From Talinum fruticosum (taxonomy: Eukaryota; Streptophyta; Magnoliopsida; Caryophyllales; Talinaceae): 64,000 nt of DNA. The notes beneath the pieces are model-generated. The model saw only the letters and a program-made list of their open reading frames with translations, ran no database searches and was not told the origin of the DNA. The position numbers and the translations under genes are program-made. This document shows, piece by piece, positions 12,412 to 23,188 of this stretch (its first letter is position 1; each line of letters opens with the position of its first letter). The stretch is taken from positions 3,365,001 through 3,429,000 of the forward strand of contig JAITYX010000058.1 in assembly GCA_021018815.1 (NCBI GenBank), read 5' to 3'.

Positions 12412-13433
12412 CATGACACTAAGCGAGATCACATGATGGGCTAAGCTTGGCCCAACCAGGCTATGTTATAGGCGGTGCCGGCCACCGTCTCGACATCAAT
12501 GGACTCGGTCGGGCCAAGCAACCCCTTTGACCATATTTTGTATTGAAATGTTATTTTATTTCAATGGCCCAATTAGATGGCCCATTTAATTAATTATTTC
12601 TTTAATTCTTATTCCTTTAGGACACTCTAATTAGGCGGTTCAAATTTATTCCTCTAAGTGAGCGATACAAATAAATGAAGCATAAAAGTAAGCATAAAAC
12701 TTACTAGTTACTTTTATTAATAAAGGTAAGCCTACTACTTACCTGAATACATAGCTAATAAAAGGGAAAATAAAACAAGCATACTACTTGAAAATAAATT
12801 GTTCTAAAGAGGGAAAACTAAAGTTTCCTAAATTTTTATTTCTTCCTAAATTCTCTCTAAAATTTTAGCCCTAATCGATTTTTACATTCTTTCCTTTGGG
12901 ATCGCTCAACTCAATTGCATCCTCTTGGGTACGTTTCTTCAGCTCTTTGATCCTACGAGCCCTCCTCTCTTCAGCTTCTTTAGCCTCTCGCCTCCCTCCT
13001 GCAAGCTCGTTCATCAATCTGGGGTTCACTTGTCGAATTTGAAGCGGTGCTTGTAACATGAATAGCTCTTTTGGGGTCCCATTCTCGAGTCCTCATTGCC
13101 TTGCATTGTTTGGGGTCTACTTCGTTATCCATTCCGGATAATAGTCGAAACTACGAGTAGTTTGTTTAATCCACCGGTTTCAGCATTTTCGACAGATTTA
13201 TTCAATAATCTAGCCATGTTGAAACCCATCTTGAGTTACCAAAACCTGCAAACAATTCAAAGGTAGCAGACCAGACACAATCCAAGTAAGGGATGGCCTA
13301 TTCTCATCCCATTTGCTGCAATACACAGATCAATAAAATAGTACATACTCGGTTTTCGGACCTACAAACTTACAAAAGGATGTTGTTCAGTGTGTGTCCT
13401 AAATTAAGACACTTTTCAATGCTTAATGTACCA
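12412..13433. other. Unrecognised stretch downstream of the gypsy integrase
   Basis: No domain is recognised. 12,420-12,540 continues the 3' region of the Tat remnant with a palindromic GCTTGGCCC motif (GGGCCAAGC follows 80 bases later). 12,545-12,880 is AT-rich. A short Lys/Arg/Glu-rich open stretch on the minus strand (12,871-13,059) resembles a coiled-coil fragment, but nothing supports it as a gene. Confidence 0.4.
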
Positions 13434-14838
13434 CTAAATGGGATTCCCAACTCTAAACCAAGCCTCCCACCAAGAAGCGGGATGATCGGTAAAAAGCTCA
13501 TTCGCTTCAGCTGACGTAACCGTGTAGCAAGTTACAAATCCACATCCGTCGGAGCCTGCACTAGTTGAAGGTGCTCTACCAACCAAATTTGCACACAACG
13601 AGATAGAAAAATCATTAGAGTCCTGCATAGTCGAATTCATCCTTATTTATGGCCCAACGAAGCAAAATAAATTAAAAAATGAGACTTTGGACAGAACCGG
13701 AAGCTTTTAATCCTCGCCGGCGCCGGACCGCCACCTCTTGGCCAACGCCTTCCACCTAACCTCGCCGACTAGTTCTCGGATGTTGTTTTTCGCTTACTGA
13801 AGTAATAGGGGCTGCCAGCAAAGTTGTCGTCCTGGATTTGTTTCGACCCGATCCAACCCTATGATAGTCTCAGCAATGATCGGTGGAGTTAGGGAGCGAG
13901 TGGTCCTCTAGTAGCTTAACAAAACTCAGCAACACAACAGGAGCCATGTCCATATGACCTCCCACTAATAGGAAACCACCTATCAGATAGGTGATTATGG
14001 CCCGACATCTCCGGACGTGGGTAGCCCTGAAGAGTACATTTGAAGATCATGCTTCAGTAGGTTCATTAAGTGCACTTCATCCTTAATAAGAATCCAACTT
14101 AGATTTCTATTGGTTCGGTTCAGCAGGCGCTTGTATGTTTCATGCATATTCGTTGGAGGATATCGACATCACAGAGTTTAGTCCAACATTGAATGCCTTA
14201 GATGGTATCAAATTCTTCAGGTAGGGGACATAACTCCTTATCCCCAAACCTAAAGACATGATTATATGGATCCTAGAAGGCCACAGCGAGCCTTTAAGAA
14301 AGTCCAATAAACTTTAACTTCGTCTAATGATGAACGAGGTTGTTCAGTCCATAATGGGATAGCCTTACCCTATCAACATTTGTCATCTTGTGCATCCAAT
14401 GGGACAATTCCATCATATAGTTCATATTTGAAGTGAAAAAAGAATTAAAGGCACTAAGGCAATTTCTTAGGAACTATTTTTTTCGAAGAAGTTGCATAAA
14501 GAAGGTTTAGAAGGCATGATTTTTGGTAACCAGCAGAAGGCTTTTTATAACAATCTCCAAGTTTAGAGTCCTGCCTTCCCACGCCACTAAGGTCCTTAAG
14601 AACCCAGGACCACCCATTTTATTATTTTCTTTGAGGGCGAATGAGGGCTAGTGCAAAATTTTTTTCTTCGATTTGTCTTGTAATTTTCCTTAGAATTTTT
14701 CACATCATTAGAATTTTTCACATCATATAAATAAAAGAAAGCATTTGTGGAATTGAGTTTTTGCATTCATCTTATTGTATAGAGTCAAAATATTACAAAA
14801 CATTAAATATTTAACAAAAGTACCATATAAGGAGTTGC
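13434..14838. other. Unrecognised stretch, possibly an old element read on the minus strand
   Basis: Contains several interrupted open stretches on the minus strand (for example 13,640-13,434, which encodes an S/A/W-rich piece) but no known domain. It ends on the right with an AT-rich leader. An exact 18-bp tandem duplication, TAGAATTTTTCACATCAT, lies at 14,691-14,708 and 14,709-14,726. No LTR termini or polymerase motifs are seen. Confidence 0.35.
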
Positions 14839-15069
14839 CTAATCTTCATCATCGAAGGCGTCATCGAAGAGGTAGCTGTCGAAATCCTCCAAGATGGATG
14901 TGGAAAATCGTCCATCCCCACCACCTTGTGAAGAGCTAGCCCTGTGGTCCCAAGAAGATTTAGAAGCTCCATGAGAAGGCCCGTCATAAGACATTCGGGC
15001 GAAATCAAACGGCTTACTATGGCGATTAAGTGCTTTGAGAGGCATCATAACCAAACAATCCTCGGAAAA
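14839..15069 (-). pseudogene. C-terminal piece of an unidentified acidic-tailed ORF, cut by an insertion
   Basis: On the minus strand the frame is open from the junction at 15,069 to a stop at 14,839-14,841, about 76 codons. It ends in a Ser/Gly-rich linker followed by the acidic tail DSYLFDDAFDDED. The internal Met at 15,054 need not be a real start, because the frame stays open up to the TGTAACACCCC sequence that begins at 15,070. It therefore looks like the 3' end of a longer ORF separated from its upstream part by that insertion. I do not recognise the family. It could be a transposon protein or a host exon. Confidence 0.4.
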
Positions 15070-15750
15070 TGTAACACCCCGAAACTTAATCGTAATTAAT
15101 TATTTTAAATTTGCATTTTATCGTCTTAATATTTTTTAAGAGCAGTGAGTCGCACACAATACGACATCACAATAAAAGATGCTAACAAAGTTGATAATCA
15201 TAAATAATAATGGGTAATTCGTACAAATTTATGTTTGTACTACGAAATGTATATATGTTCGAATAATTTCATTCCGAATCGAATAATTTAAATTAATAAG
15301 TAAAAGGAAATAAAATAAAACAATATATAAAATTGAAATTATTATAACAAGTAAATAAAATTTAGCCAAATGTGTCATATATACTTAACCATGTGGTAAT
15401 AGAAATAGTAAAAATATAAGAAATATTAAGATATATAAGACAAAAAAAAAAAGGGAAGAGGGTGCTAGAAGTATTGGGGATAATAAGTCGGTGAAGGGGG
15501 ACAAGCCTAACACATTCCTCTTCCTTCTTTCTCTCATCTCTCCTTCGTCACTTTCCCCTCCACTACCATTTACGCCACCGCCGAGCAGGCCTCGCCGGCC
15601 GCTACTGCCTCCACCGGCCGGACGCCGGTGCTTCGTCGCCCCCTCTCTGCCGCCAAGCACCTTCTTCTCTCCCCCTTTCCTCTGTTTCACGTCAAGCGAG
15701 GCAGGACAACCCCGCCACTGCTGTGCTTGGTCGAGAAAGGCGCTGCCCCT
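15070..15750 (+). mobile_element. Truncated LTR-like sequence starting TGTAACACCCCG
   Basis: Begins with the same type of terminus as the 3.2-kb insertion at 58,103. It is AT-rich to 15,480 and then C/T-rich (15,491-15,745), as in the leader regions of the other TGTAAC-type sequences in the window. It is cut on the right by a family S LTR at about 15,751. The Pro/Ser/Leu-rich open stretches here on both strands are compositional. Confidence 0.45.
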
Positions 15751-17222
15751 TTTCACGAGTGATATAGCATTTACTCTCGGTGTTATAAAAATATTTCATA
15801 TGTTTACGTATGACTCGACCGACTCGGAAAGCATACTTCTACATGCCACTTCACACTCGGTTCCGAGTCACTCAACACTCGGATATATCGCATGCCCAAA
15901 TACTCGTATTCACACACATAAACTAAGGTCCGAATTCCTGGTACAGGAGTTATACTGACTAAGTCGGCATTATTTAGTTTGAACTTTACTTTGTCTAGAT
16001 CAAGTCCGATTACCCCGATCTTCTATTTTGACTTGATTATCTTCTAGACTAACTCGGATGGAATTTTGAGTATCATGGATATTAGACTCGGAATTTTCCA
16101 TTCCTTTTCTAACTCGGATAATTAGTCATTTAATTATATTATTATCTCGTGTCTAATCTTGGACCAAAGTATTTTATACTTTGAGAACCAAATTGATTTA
16201 CTTTTGTAGGTTATTCAAACAAGGCTATCCTAATTTTGAACTGCAAAAGTAACCGACTTCAAAACGTCAAATCACCAGCGAGACAAGGCTTTTTCCACCT
16301 CTAACCTAGCCCCGGGCACTATGTCGGGATTATCTGTTTCCAAAATTGGAAATCTGCAACACCAAGCTCAACGGTGGTTTCCACCTTATTTTTTAAAGAC
16401 ACTACAAGTGATTTTGGGACTTCCAAATGAGTCAAGAACCGTTGCTCAACGTTCATATCTCAACGGATATTTTCCGAGTGACTTAGAAAATCCCTTACAA
16501 TGGTCACAAAGGACCTCCAGTCGGAAGATGGACACAACGGTTAAGTCGCTTGGTCATCTATAAATAGAAGCCAACTTCCAAGACTTGAAGATTGTCGAAT
16601 CTATTGTTAATACACATATTTGAGCAAAAGTCATTGTATTCATTCTCAATCTTCTACTTACAACTCCAATTCCGTATTTAATAATTTTCCGAGTTGTAAG
16701 GTCTTGTACTCGATTACAAACACTTTCTTTCTTACTCTCTAAGTAAGGTCCCTTGACCGAGTCGTACGGGGTAACTCGGTTCGGTTGTCCCTAACTCGTG
16801 AGGGTTATTTCGGTTAGGAAGTACTAGATCGGATAAGGGAATTTCTAAGTCTAGGAAAAACTTATAAGGAGTTGTCTAAGGGAGCAACTCGGGTTGAGTC
16901 GATCTACCGTATTTTGTGGACTCAAAATAGTGGATTTGACTTCGTGCTTAGATTAGCACGGTCCGTGGTTTTCTGCCCCGGGAGGGTTTCCACGTAACTT
17001 CGAGTAATTACTTTTCCGAGTGCACTTTAGACTCGATCGTTTCAAAGTTCCGCTTAATCTGTTTCTTCACTCTTCATCGAATTATGAGTTAGCACTTTTC
17101 CGAGTTTATCATTGCCTCTCACTCAACTCATATTCATATTTGTTTTAATTTTTCAAGCAAGTTTCCTTATCACCCTATTCACCCCCTCTAGGGTGATTTA
17201 TACTCTCCAAGAGCAAACCTTG
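15751..17222 (+). mobile_element. Family S LTR, 5'-truncated, plus orientation
   Basis: Aligns with the family LTR from the GAGTGATATAGC word (about 115 bp inside the usual start) to the CAAACCTT end at 17,220-17,222. Both conserved inverted repeats are present, the first near 16,165-16,185 and the TTACTTTTGTA arm at 16,200-16,210. A TATA-like TCTATAAATAGAAGCC lies near 16,556-16,572. No PBS follows, so it is either a solo LTR or a detached 3' LTR. The 3' terminus reads GA in place of CA. Confidence 0.88.
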
Positions 17223-19006
17223 ACAAAACTCTCGAGCATTTCTTTATTTAAATGCTACTTTTCTCTATCATTTCCTTAATACTTTATCTAATAGCATAAT
17301 TTAATCTGAGTGCCTACTATTTAACTCGGACATATATGATCATTGCAAACATCATGGTAACTCAGTAAGTTCAAATAATTATAACACAGCTGATCGCACC
17401 AAGCTTGGCTCGGAAACCAAAGCTGGGGTCCGAGTTAAGCTTCGATGGCATATAGGGGTGGGAAGCTTTTGTGGTGGTGCTTATCTTCAACAATTGATAA
17501 ACAATTGGAGAAGAAATGCGGGATAAGGTTAAAATAGATGAATGGAAGAAAGGGAAGGATAGGTAAGTTGGTAGTTGGAGTTTGGAAGGAAGGATTTTAC
17601 TCGTCCTATGTAAACCAGACTATCAACAATAAGGTAACTGGATAGTACCAAACCGATTTAGGAAGGGATTCACTTCAGTTCTCGAGCTAATAAGGGACAG
17701 ACTTAGAAAACTAGCCGTGGAATGTTCCAAGTAGGGTTCGCTTACTAAGACATAAAAGAACATCACTTGGTTGCCAAACCAAGATACAACAACTAGGGGA
17801 TTTTGTAGAAAATCGATTCACTCAAGCACTTCATGGGTTTGACACACAAAGTGTATCAAGGGGTTGATTTCATTCAATAGTCAAAAGTTGTTTTAGTACA
17901 AGAGTAGGAAGGCCTTTTATAAGGGGCCATTTCTAGTCAAAATAGCTTTCCTAATGGTTAAGGAAAGGTTAAGACTAATCACAATTAATTAACACTAACT
18001 ATAATGATTAATCTTAGCAAAATAGAAAATAGAAATTGTAACATATTCTGACCGAGCCTTTCTAGTTCGCCAATGAAAATCCTTCATTTTGATCCTGCTT
18101 GTGATTTGGCTCGAAAAGATTTTTAATGATTGGATCTTATCACCGAAGGCTTCTCTTTGGACCACCAAGAAGGTAGGCTGCAGCCTAGAAAACTAGCTTG
18201 CAAATGGCCTAATTTTTAAGGCTCATAAACGTGGCTGACTTGAGACACATCTTCTTACTTTGAATTCTTCCTTTTCGAGTAAGGTTTACAGACTTCTCCG
18301 AACTCGAAGGAGTTTTCCTTCCTTCTTGAAAATCACCAACCATTAACTAGAAGGGAATGTGCCTTTTGTTTCGACCGGGTCGAAATACTAGGCTGAAAGT
18401 CTATCAACCTGTAAGCAATCATTAGGGATGGTTTTGAAGCATCCTACAATGTCCAAAAACAACTACAAGTGTCTCAATTATTACCGACCCAATAGATCCT
18501 CCAAAATAGAAATTATGCTTGAAAACTAAGAACTCAACATGCTGAATTTGGGATTCATGCATGGACATTACCTCTCTTCATAAATCATCTTCCTTGACTG
18601 CAACTAGGATTTGTCCAAGCCTTGACAGACTTCAAATTGCATTCCTTCAAATTTCTATGCAAGTCGTTAGCTTATAGCGAACTTGTGTAAGCTTGAATGG
18701 GTCCGAATGTGTTATAAAACCTGTTGGCAACATTGGAAATGGTGTTTCTCTATCTCAAAGAGTTCAAAACAAAGCTAAAATACTATCCAAATTATTACAA
18801 ACCATATCTGAATAAATTTTTCGAAAAATAGCAAAAGCGAGTCCAATTCAAAACTCAAAGAGCTGATTTTAGAAAGCAAGGCTGAATGGTCACTTCCTTC
18901 TTTACATTGCTCTATTCCCATCATGTTTGACTAGAGCAACGGCATTACACCTTTGAATCTGCATACTTGTGACCTTCCTTCCGAAGTTGAAGACTTAGAT
19001 GTTGAG
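17223..19006. other. Unrecognised stretch between two family S LTR pieces
   Basis: No polymerase, gag or ORF3 motif is recognised. It contains many short words of the CTCGG/CCGAG type, like the LTRs, and ends with the minisatellite at 19,007 and a good polypurine tract at 19,418. It may be the internal part of a non-autonomous family S derivative bounded by LTRs at 15,751-17,222 and 19,431-20,117. However, no PBS follows the first LTR, and the two LTR pieces look quite different by eye. Confidence 0.35.
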
Positions 19007-19203
19007 ACCGAGTTTTAGGCTAAACTCGGAATGCTTGTAAAGTACAAATTTGAGTTTTCGGTTGAACTTAGACTATCTCGTAAAGCTCGGGACCGAGTTC
19101 CCAGTTGAACTCGAGCTACCAGCAAAGGCTAGAACTGAGTTCACAATTGAACTTAGATTGGTTGCATAGTCTGAACCTTAGTTCTCATTTGAGCTCGGAA
19201 TGG
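19007..19203 (+). repeat. Minisatellite, five imperfect 41-45 bp units
   Basis: Units start near 19,007, 19,046, 19,091, 19,133 and 19,174. Each has the plan (A)CCGAGTT-CC-AGTTGAACTCGGA followed by a GGTTGCAAAG-like spacer. Inside each unit, CCGAGTT and AACTCGG form a short inverted pair, so each unit could form a small hairpin. The copies differ at several positions and the last is partial. Confidence 0.7.
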
Positions 19204-19417
19204 ATAGGAAAGACTGTAATGATAATCTACAACTCGCTGCGATATCTCAGCCTTCAACCGAAATTGAGCTTCCATAGAATTGTGCTACACACAAGCTTTC
19301 CATGATGATACGGAAATATATTCATCAAGAACTCGGATACTTAACACTATTTAAGAATTAAAAACTTAATACTCTATGTCACTAACTCATATTTCTAACT
19401 GTCGATTGCCTTTCATC

Positions 19418-19429
19418 AAAAAGGGGAAA
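19418..19429 (+). other. Polypurine tract of a family S element
   Basis: AAAAAGGGGAAA directly precedes an LTR start (TGAAGACTCGGG at 19,431). This is the expected primer for plus-strand DNA synthesis. The element E3 copy on the other strand has the same layout. Confidence 0.8.
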
Positions 19430-19430
19430 T

Positions 19431-20117
19431 TGAAGACTCGGGTATGAATCTATCTCTCTTAATAGTTATTCAAGTCATTCTCACACTTTAGAATGTTTAT
19501 CTTTAAATTTTCATATCTGTCGACCCACTCAAGAAGCTATGCTTGAGTGAACACTTAGTTTTGGCTTTCGACCCACACAAATTAAGATCAAACATACATC
19601 TTATCTAAATAACTTCATAAGTTCAACTTCTTATTTCAACTGGCTCATTGTAAAAGTCAAATCAAAATTATTATGTTAATTCTGACTTAAGCCGATTTAT
19701 TTTGATTAAAATTATCTTATGGCAAATATGATAAATTCTATCTTAATACTTCTTTTAACTCTTTGATTACCTAAAGAGAGACACAAATTGAATTAAAATA
19801 TATTGAATATTAGACTCAAAAAATTCCATTTAACTAGTTTAAGGATATTTAAGTGTTTAATTATTTGAATTAAATTTATATTATTTACTAATCTTAGACC
19901 AAAGTATTTTTATCCTTTGATTACCACTTTGATTTGTTTTTATAGGTTTTTAAAAGTTTTTTAATCTCAATTTGAAAAGTAAAAACAATCAGCTTCTTAC
20001 CATTAAACACCAGTAGATAAGAAATCCACATTTTCGGGATGGCTCGGACACCATGTCAAGTTTGTTTGTTTCCATTTCTGGTAAGCTTCAACCTTGAGTA
20101 TAACGGTTTTTCCACCA
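19431..20117 (+). mobile_element. Family S LTR, 3'-truncated and diverged, plus orientation
   Basis: Starts correctly with TGAAGACTCGG after the polypurine tract and follows the family LTR to the ACGGTTTTTCCACC region. The inverted repeat CAAAGTAT...ATACTTTG is partly decayed here (CAAAGTATTTTTATCCTTTG near 19,890). It is cut at about 20,117 by GGGCGGATCC-type sequence. By eye this is one of the oldest LTR copies in the window. Confidence 0.8.
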
Positions 20118-20396
20118 GGGCGGATCCAATATAGTAGGAGTGATGTCACTTGACACCACTCGTTATATATATATATACACATTGACACCACAAAAGTTTA
20201 GAAAGATGTTAGTTGGTGTAGTGGTTTGGGAATTCAAGTTAAGCGATGCATGATGTAGACATCCCATGTTCGACTCCCAGCGCACCCTTTTTTTTCATTG
20301 TAGATTTTTTTAACTCTAAGAAGAGGTGTAACTTCTATTTCTCAAAATTTGTTCTTCCCCTGCTCTCGACTCGATGCAAAACCCTAGCACCCACCA
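20118..20396 (+). mobile_element. SINE-like, tRNA-related sequence with A and B boxes
   Basis: TGGTGTAGTGG at 20,214-20,224 fits the RNA polymerase III A box. TGTTCGACTCC at 20,268-20,278 fits the B box with one mismatch, and a run of eight T begins at 20,287, so the internal promoter spacing and terminator look tRNA-like. A (TA)n run lies upstream at 20,165-20,176. The segment is not a usable tRNA gene by eye, because the cloverleaf arms do not pair well. The left part (20,118-20,210) begins GGGCGGATCC and contains two TGACACCA words. The true ends are not defined. Bases 20,300-20,396 are C/T-rich with AAAACCCTAG before the E3 insertion. Confidence 0.45.
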
Positions 20397-21926
20397 TGAA
20401 GGTTTGCTCTTGGAGAGATTTAGTCACCCTAAAGGGGGTGAATAGGGTGATGAGGAAATTTGAAGAATAAATGGAAGATTAAAGTTTAAAACAAACTTTA
20501 AGACTGTCCGAGTCTAGATTGGACTCGAAAAGTATTAATTCGGAATTTACGTGGAAACCCTCCTGGGGCAAAAACCACGGCTAGTGCTAATCCAAGCACC
20601 AAGTCAAATCCATTATTTTGAATCCACAAAATACAGTAGACGAGACTCAACCAGAATTGCTCCCTTAGACAATTCCTTACACGGTTTTCCTAAACTCGAA
20701 ATTCCCTTATCCGATCTAGTACTTCCTAACTGAGATAACCTTCATAGCTAGGGACAACCGAACCGAGTTAACCCTTACAGCTCGAGTCAAGGGACCTTAC
20801 TTAGAAAGTAAGAAAAAGTTTGTGACTGATTACAAGACCTTATAACTCGGAAAGATGTTAAGTATAGAATTGGAGTTGTAAGTAGAAGATGAATATGAAT
20901 ACAAAGACTTTTGCTTAAGCATGTGTATTGACAATGGTTCTAGCAATCTTCAAGTCTTGATAGTTGGCTTCTATTTATAAATGACCAAGCAGCTTAGTCT
21001 GTTGTGACTAGCTTCGATTAGAAGTGCTCAGTCACTGTTGTAACGGTTTTTCGAGTAGCTTAGAAAAGATCCGTTGAGATGTGAACGTTGTGCAATGGCT
21101 CTTGACTCCTTAGGATGTCCCAATCCACTGGTGGTGTTTAAAAAGTAGGGTGGAAACCACCGTTGAGCTTACGTTGAAGATTTCCAATTTTGGAAACAGA
21201 CAACCCCGACACAATGTCCGGGCCTTGGTCGAAGTAGAAAAAGCCTTGTCTACTAGCGATTGGACATTTTGAAGTCGATTACTTTTGTAATTCAAAAGTA
21301 GGATAACCTCGTTTAAATAACCTACAAAAGTAAATCAATTTTGATTCTCAAAGTATAAAATACTTTGGTCCAAGATTAGACACGAGATAATATTTTAATT
21401 AAGATAATTACGTGCATAATTATCTCGAGTCAAAAAAGAATGGAATTTTCTAAGTCTAATATTCATTATACTCAAATTCCATCCGAGTCGATCTGGAGAA
21501 AGATCAAGTTAGATAAAGAATATTATAATAAGAATACTTGATCTAGACAAATATAGTTCAAACAAAATGAGTCGACTAGAAGAGATGAATTAACGTCGTT
21601 ATTCACTCGAACTTGGAATATGAGGTCGAGACTTAAGTTTAAACGTATTTGAACGATTGTTTGAACATGCGATAAGTCCGAGTATTATCCGAGTGACTCG
21701 GAACTACAAATGTGAAAATGAGCAAGAGTATGCTTTCCGAGTCGAGTCATAAATAAATGAAATACTATGCAGTAGTTTCTCTAACACTCGAGAGAAGGTT
21801 CTATATCACTCGGAAAATTTCTATAGCACTTAGAATGACTTGAAATCAAAACTTACAAGAGATGAAGTTTGTACCTAATTCCTTGATAGTACTCAGACTG
21901 TTATACATGCAAAGTCCGAGTCCTCA
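20397..21926 (-). repeat. E3 3' LTR
   Basis: 1,530 bp, TG...CA. By eye it closely matches the 38,494-40,022 copy over most of its length. Contains CTATTTATAA at 20,971-20,980 (a TATA-like box on the minus strand) and the two conserved inverted repeats near 21,350 and 21,270-21,335. Confidence 0.95.
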
Positions 21927-21939
21927 ATCTCCCCTTTTT
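21927..21939 (-). other. E3 polypurine tract
   Basis: On the minus strand it reads AAAAAGGGGAGAT immediately before the LTR, the expected plus-strand primer of an LTR retrotransposon. Confidence 0.88.
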
Positions 21940-22288
21940 AATGAAAGGCATTCTTTACTCGGATAGAAACTTTGTTAGTGTTATAGCCCTCGGTTTTCAT
22001 TCTTTCTCAACGAACATGTCGGAGTATAGAGATAAAATCATATAAAATATCTAGAGTGATTCAAACTTAGATTTTATCGGAGCAATTAACTTAGATTGCA
22101 TCGAGCAAAAAGCTGAAATATCGCATAGAAATGAAGTGAATCGAACTTAGAGTATTGCTTATATCATAGCACAAGAAAAAATGTAACCGAGTTGATAGAT
22201 CGAGCAAGAAAAATAATATGTAACTGAGTTGATATATTGGAGTAAGATGAACTCGGAAAATAAATTGAAACTTAGAAGACAATTATAC
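21940..22288 (-). other. E3 3' noncoding segment, left of the E2 insertion
   Basis: AT-rich, with repeated CTCGGTTACAT/ATATCAACT-like words. Its LTR-proximal 50 bases match the equivalent segment of E2 before 29,742. About 300 bp that E2 has between ORF3 and this segment is not seen in E3, so the E2 insertion appears to have been accompanied or followed by a deletion. Confidence 0.65.
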
Positions 22289-22787
22289 TGAGACTTAGAA
22301 ACTTTTCTCTTATAGGGTTTGGATTTCAAGTTATTCCATGTGCCTTAGAAACTTTTACGAGTGATATAGCATTTTCTTTGAGTGTTATAGAAACTAATGT
22401 ATATGTTTACGCTTGATTCCGACTTACTCGGAAAGCATACTTCCACATGCCATTTCACACTCGGTTATGAGTCACTCAACACTCAGGTATATCACATGTT
22501 CAAACACTTACTTTCACGTGCATAAACTCAAGTCCGACTTTGTGTTCCAGGAATTATATTGTTAATTCACTATTCTAAGTCAGCATATCTTGTTTGAACT
22601 TTGTTTAATCTTGATCAAGTTTGTCTACTCTGATTTTCTCCTTTTGACTTGATTATATTCTAGACTCGACTAAGATGGAATTTGAGTATCATGGATATTA
22701 GACTTAGAAAATTTCATTTCTTTTCGACTCGAATAATTAATCACTTAATTATCTTAATTATGTTATTATCTGTGTCTAATCTTGGAC

Positions 22788-22875
22788 CAAAGTATTTTAT
22801 ACTTTGAGAACCAAATTAATTTACTTTTGTAGGTTATTCAAACGAGGCTATCCTATTTTTAAATTACAAAAGTAA
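22788..22875 (+). promoter_or_regulatory. Two conserved inverted repeats in the LTR U3
   Basis: The first is CAAAGTAT-TTT-ATACTTTG (22,788-22,806), with 8-bp arms and a 3-base loop. The second is TTACTTTTGTA (22,821-22,831) and TACAAAAGTAA (22,865-22,875), with 11-bp arms. Both recur in the LTR copies at 7,629, 15,751, 20,397, 29,742, 38,494, 45,293, 48,281 and 61,894, some with small changes. Function is unknown. Confidence 0.8.
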
Positions 22876-23180
22876 CCGGCTTCAAAACGTCAAATCACCA
22901 GAGAAACAAGGCTTTTTCCACCTTTGACCTAGCCCCGGACACTCGTGTCAAGGTTGTCTGTTTCCAAAACCGAAAATATGCAACACTAAGCTCGACGGTG
23001 GTTTCCACCTTAATTTTCAAGACACCACCAGTGGTTTTGGGACTTCCAAAGGAGTCCGAGTCGTTGCCCAACGTTCATATCTCAACGAATATTTTCCGAG
23101 TGACTCGGAAAATCCATTACAACGGTCACAAAGGACTTCCAGTCGGAAGATGGACACAACGGCTAAGTTGCTTGGTCATC

Positions 23181-23188
23181 TATAAATA
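23181..23188 (+). promoter_or_regulatory. LTR TATA box (E2 5' LTR)
   Basis: TATAAATA inside TCTATAAATAGAAGCC. The same word is kept in nearly all LTR copies (for example 30,683-30,690, and on the minus strand near 39,070 and 45,885). AACGG/CCGTT words lie upstream, including ACAACGGTCAC and ACAACGGCTAAG within 70 bp. Confidence 0.75.

Noticed and set aside
15385..15958. Overlapping ORFs on both strands
   Set aside because: Low-complexity C/T-rich sequence crossing an LTR-LTR junction at about 15,751.
15751..20117. A complete non-autonomous element bounded by the two plus-strand LTR pieces
   Set aside because: There is no PBS after the first LTR, both LTRs are truncated and they look too different to be a pair; kept only as a possibility in the annotation.
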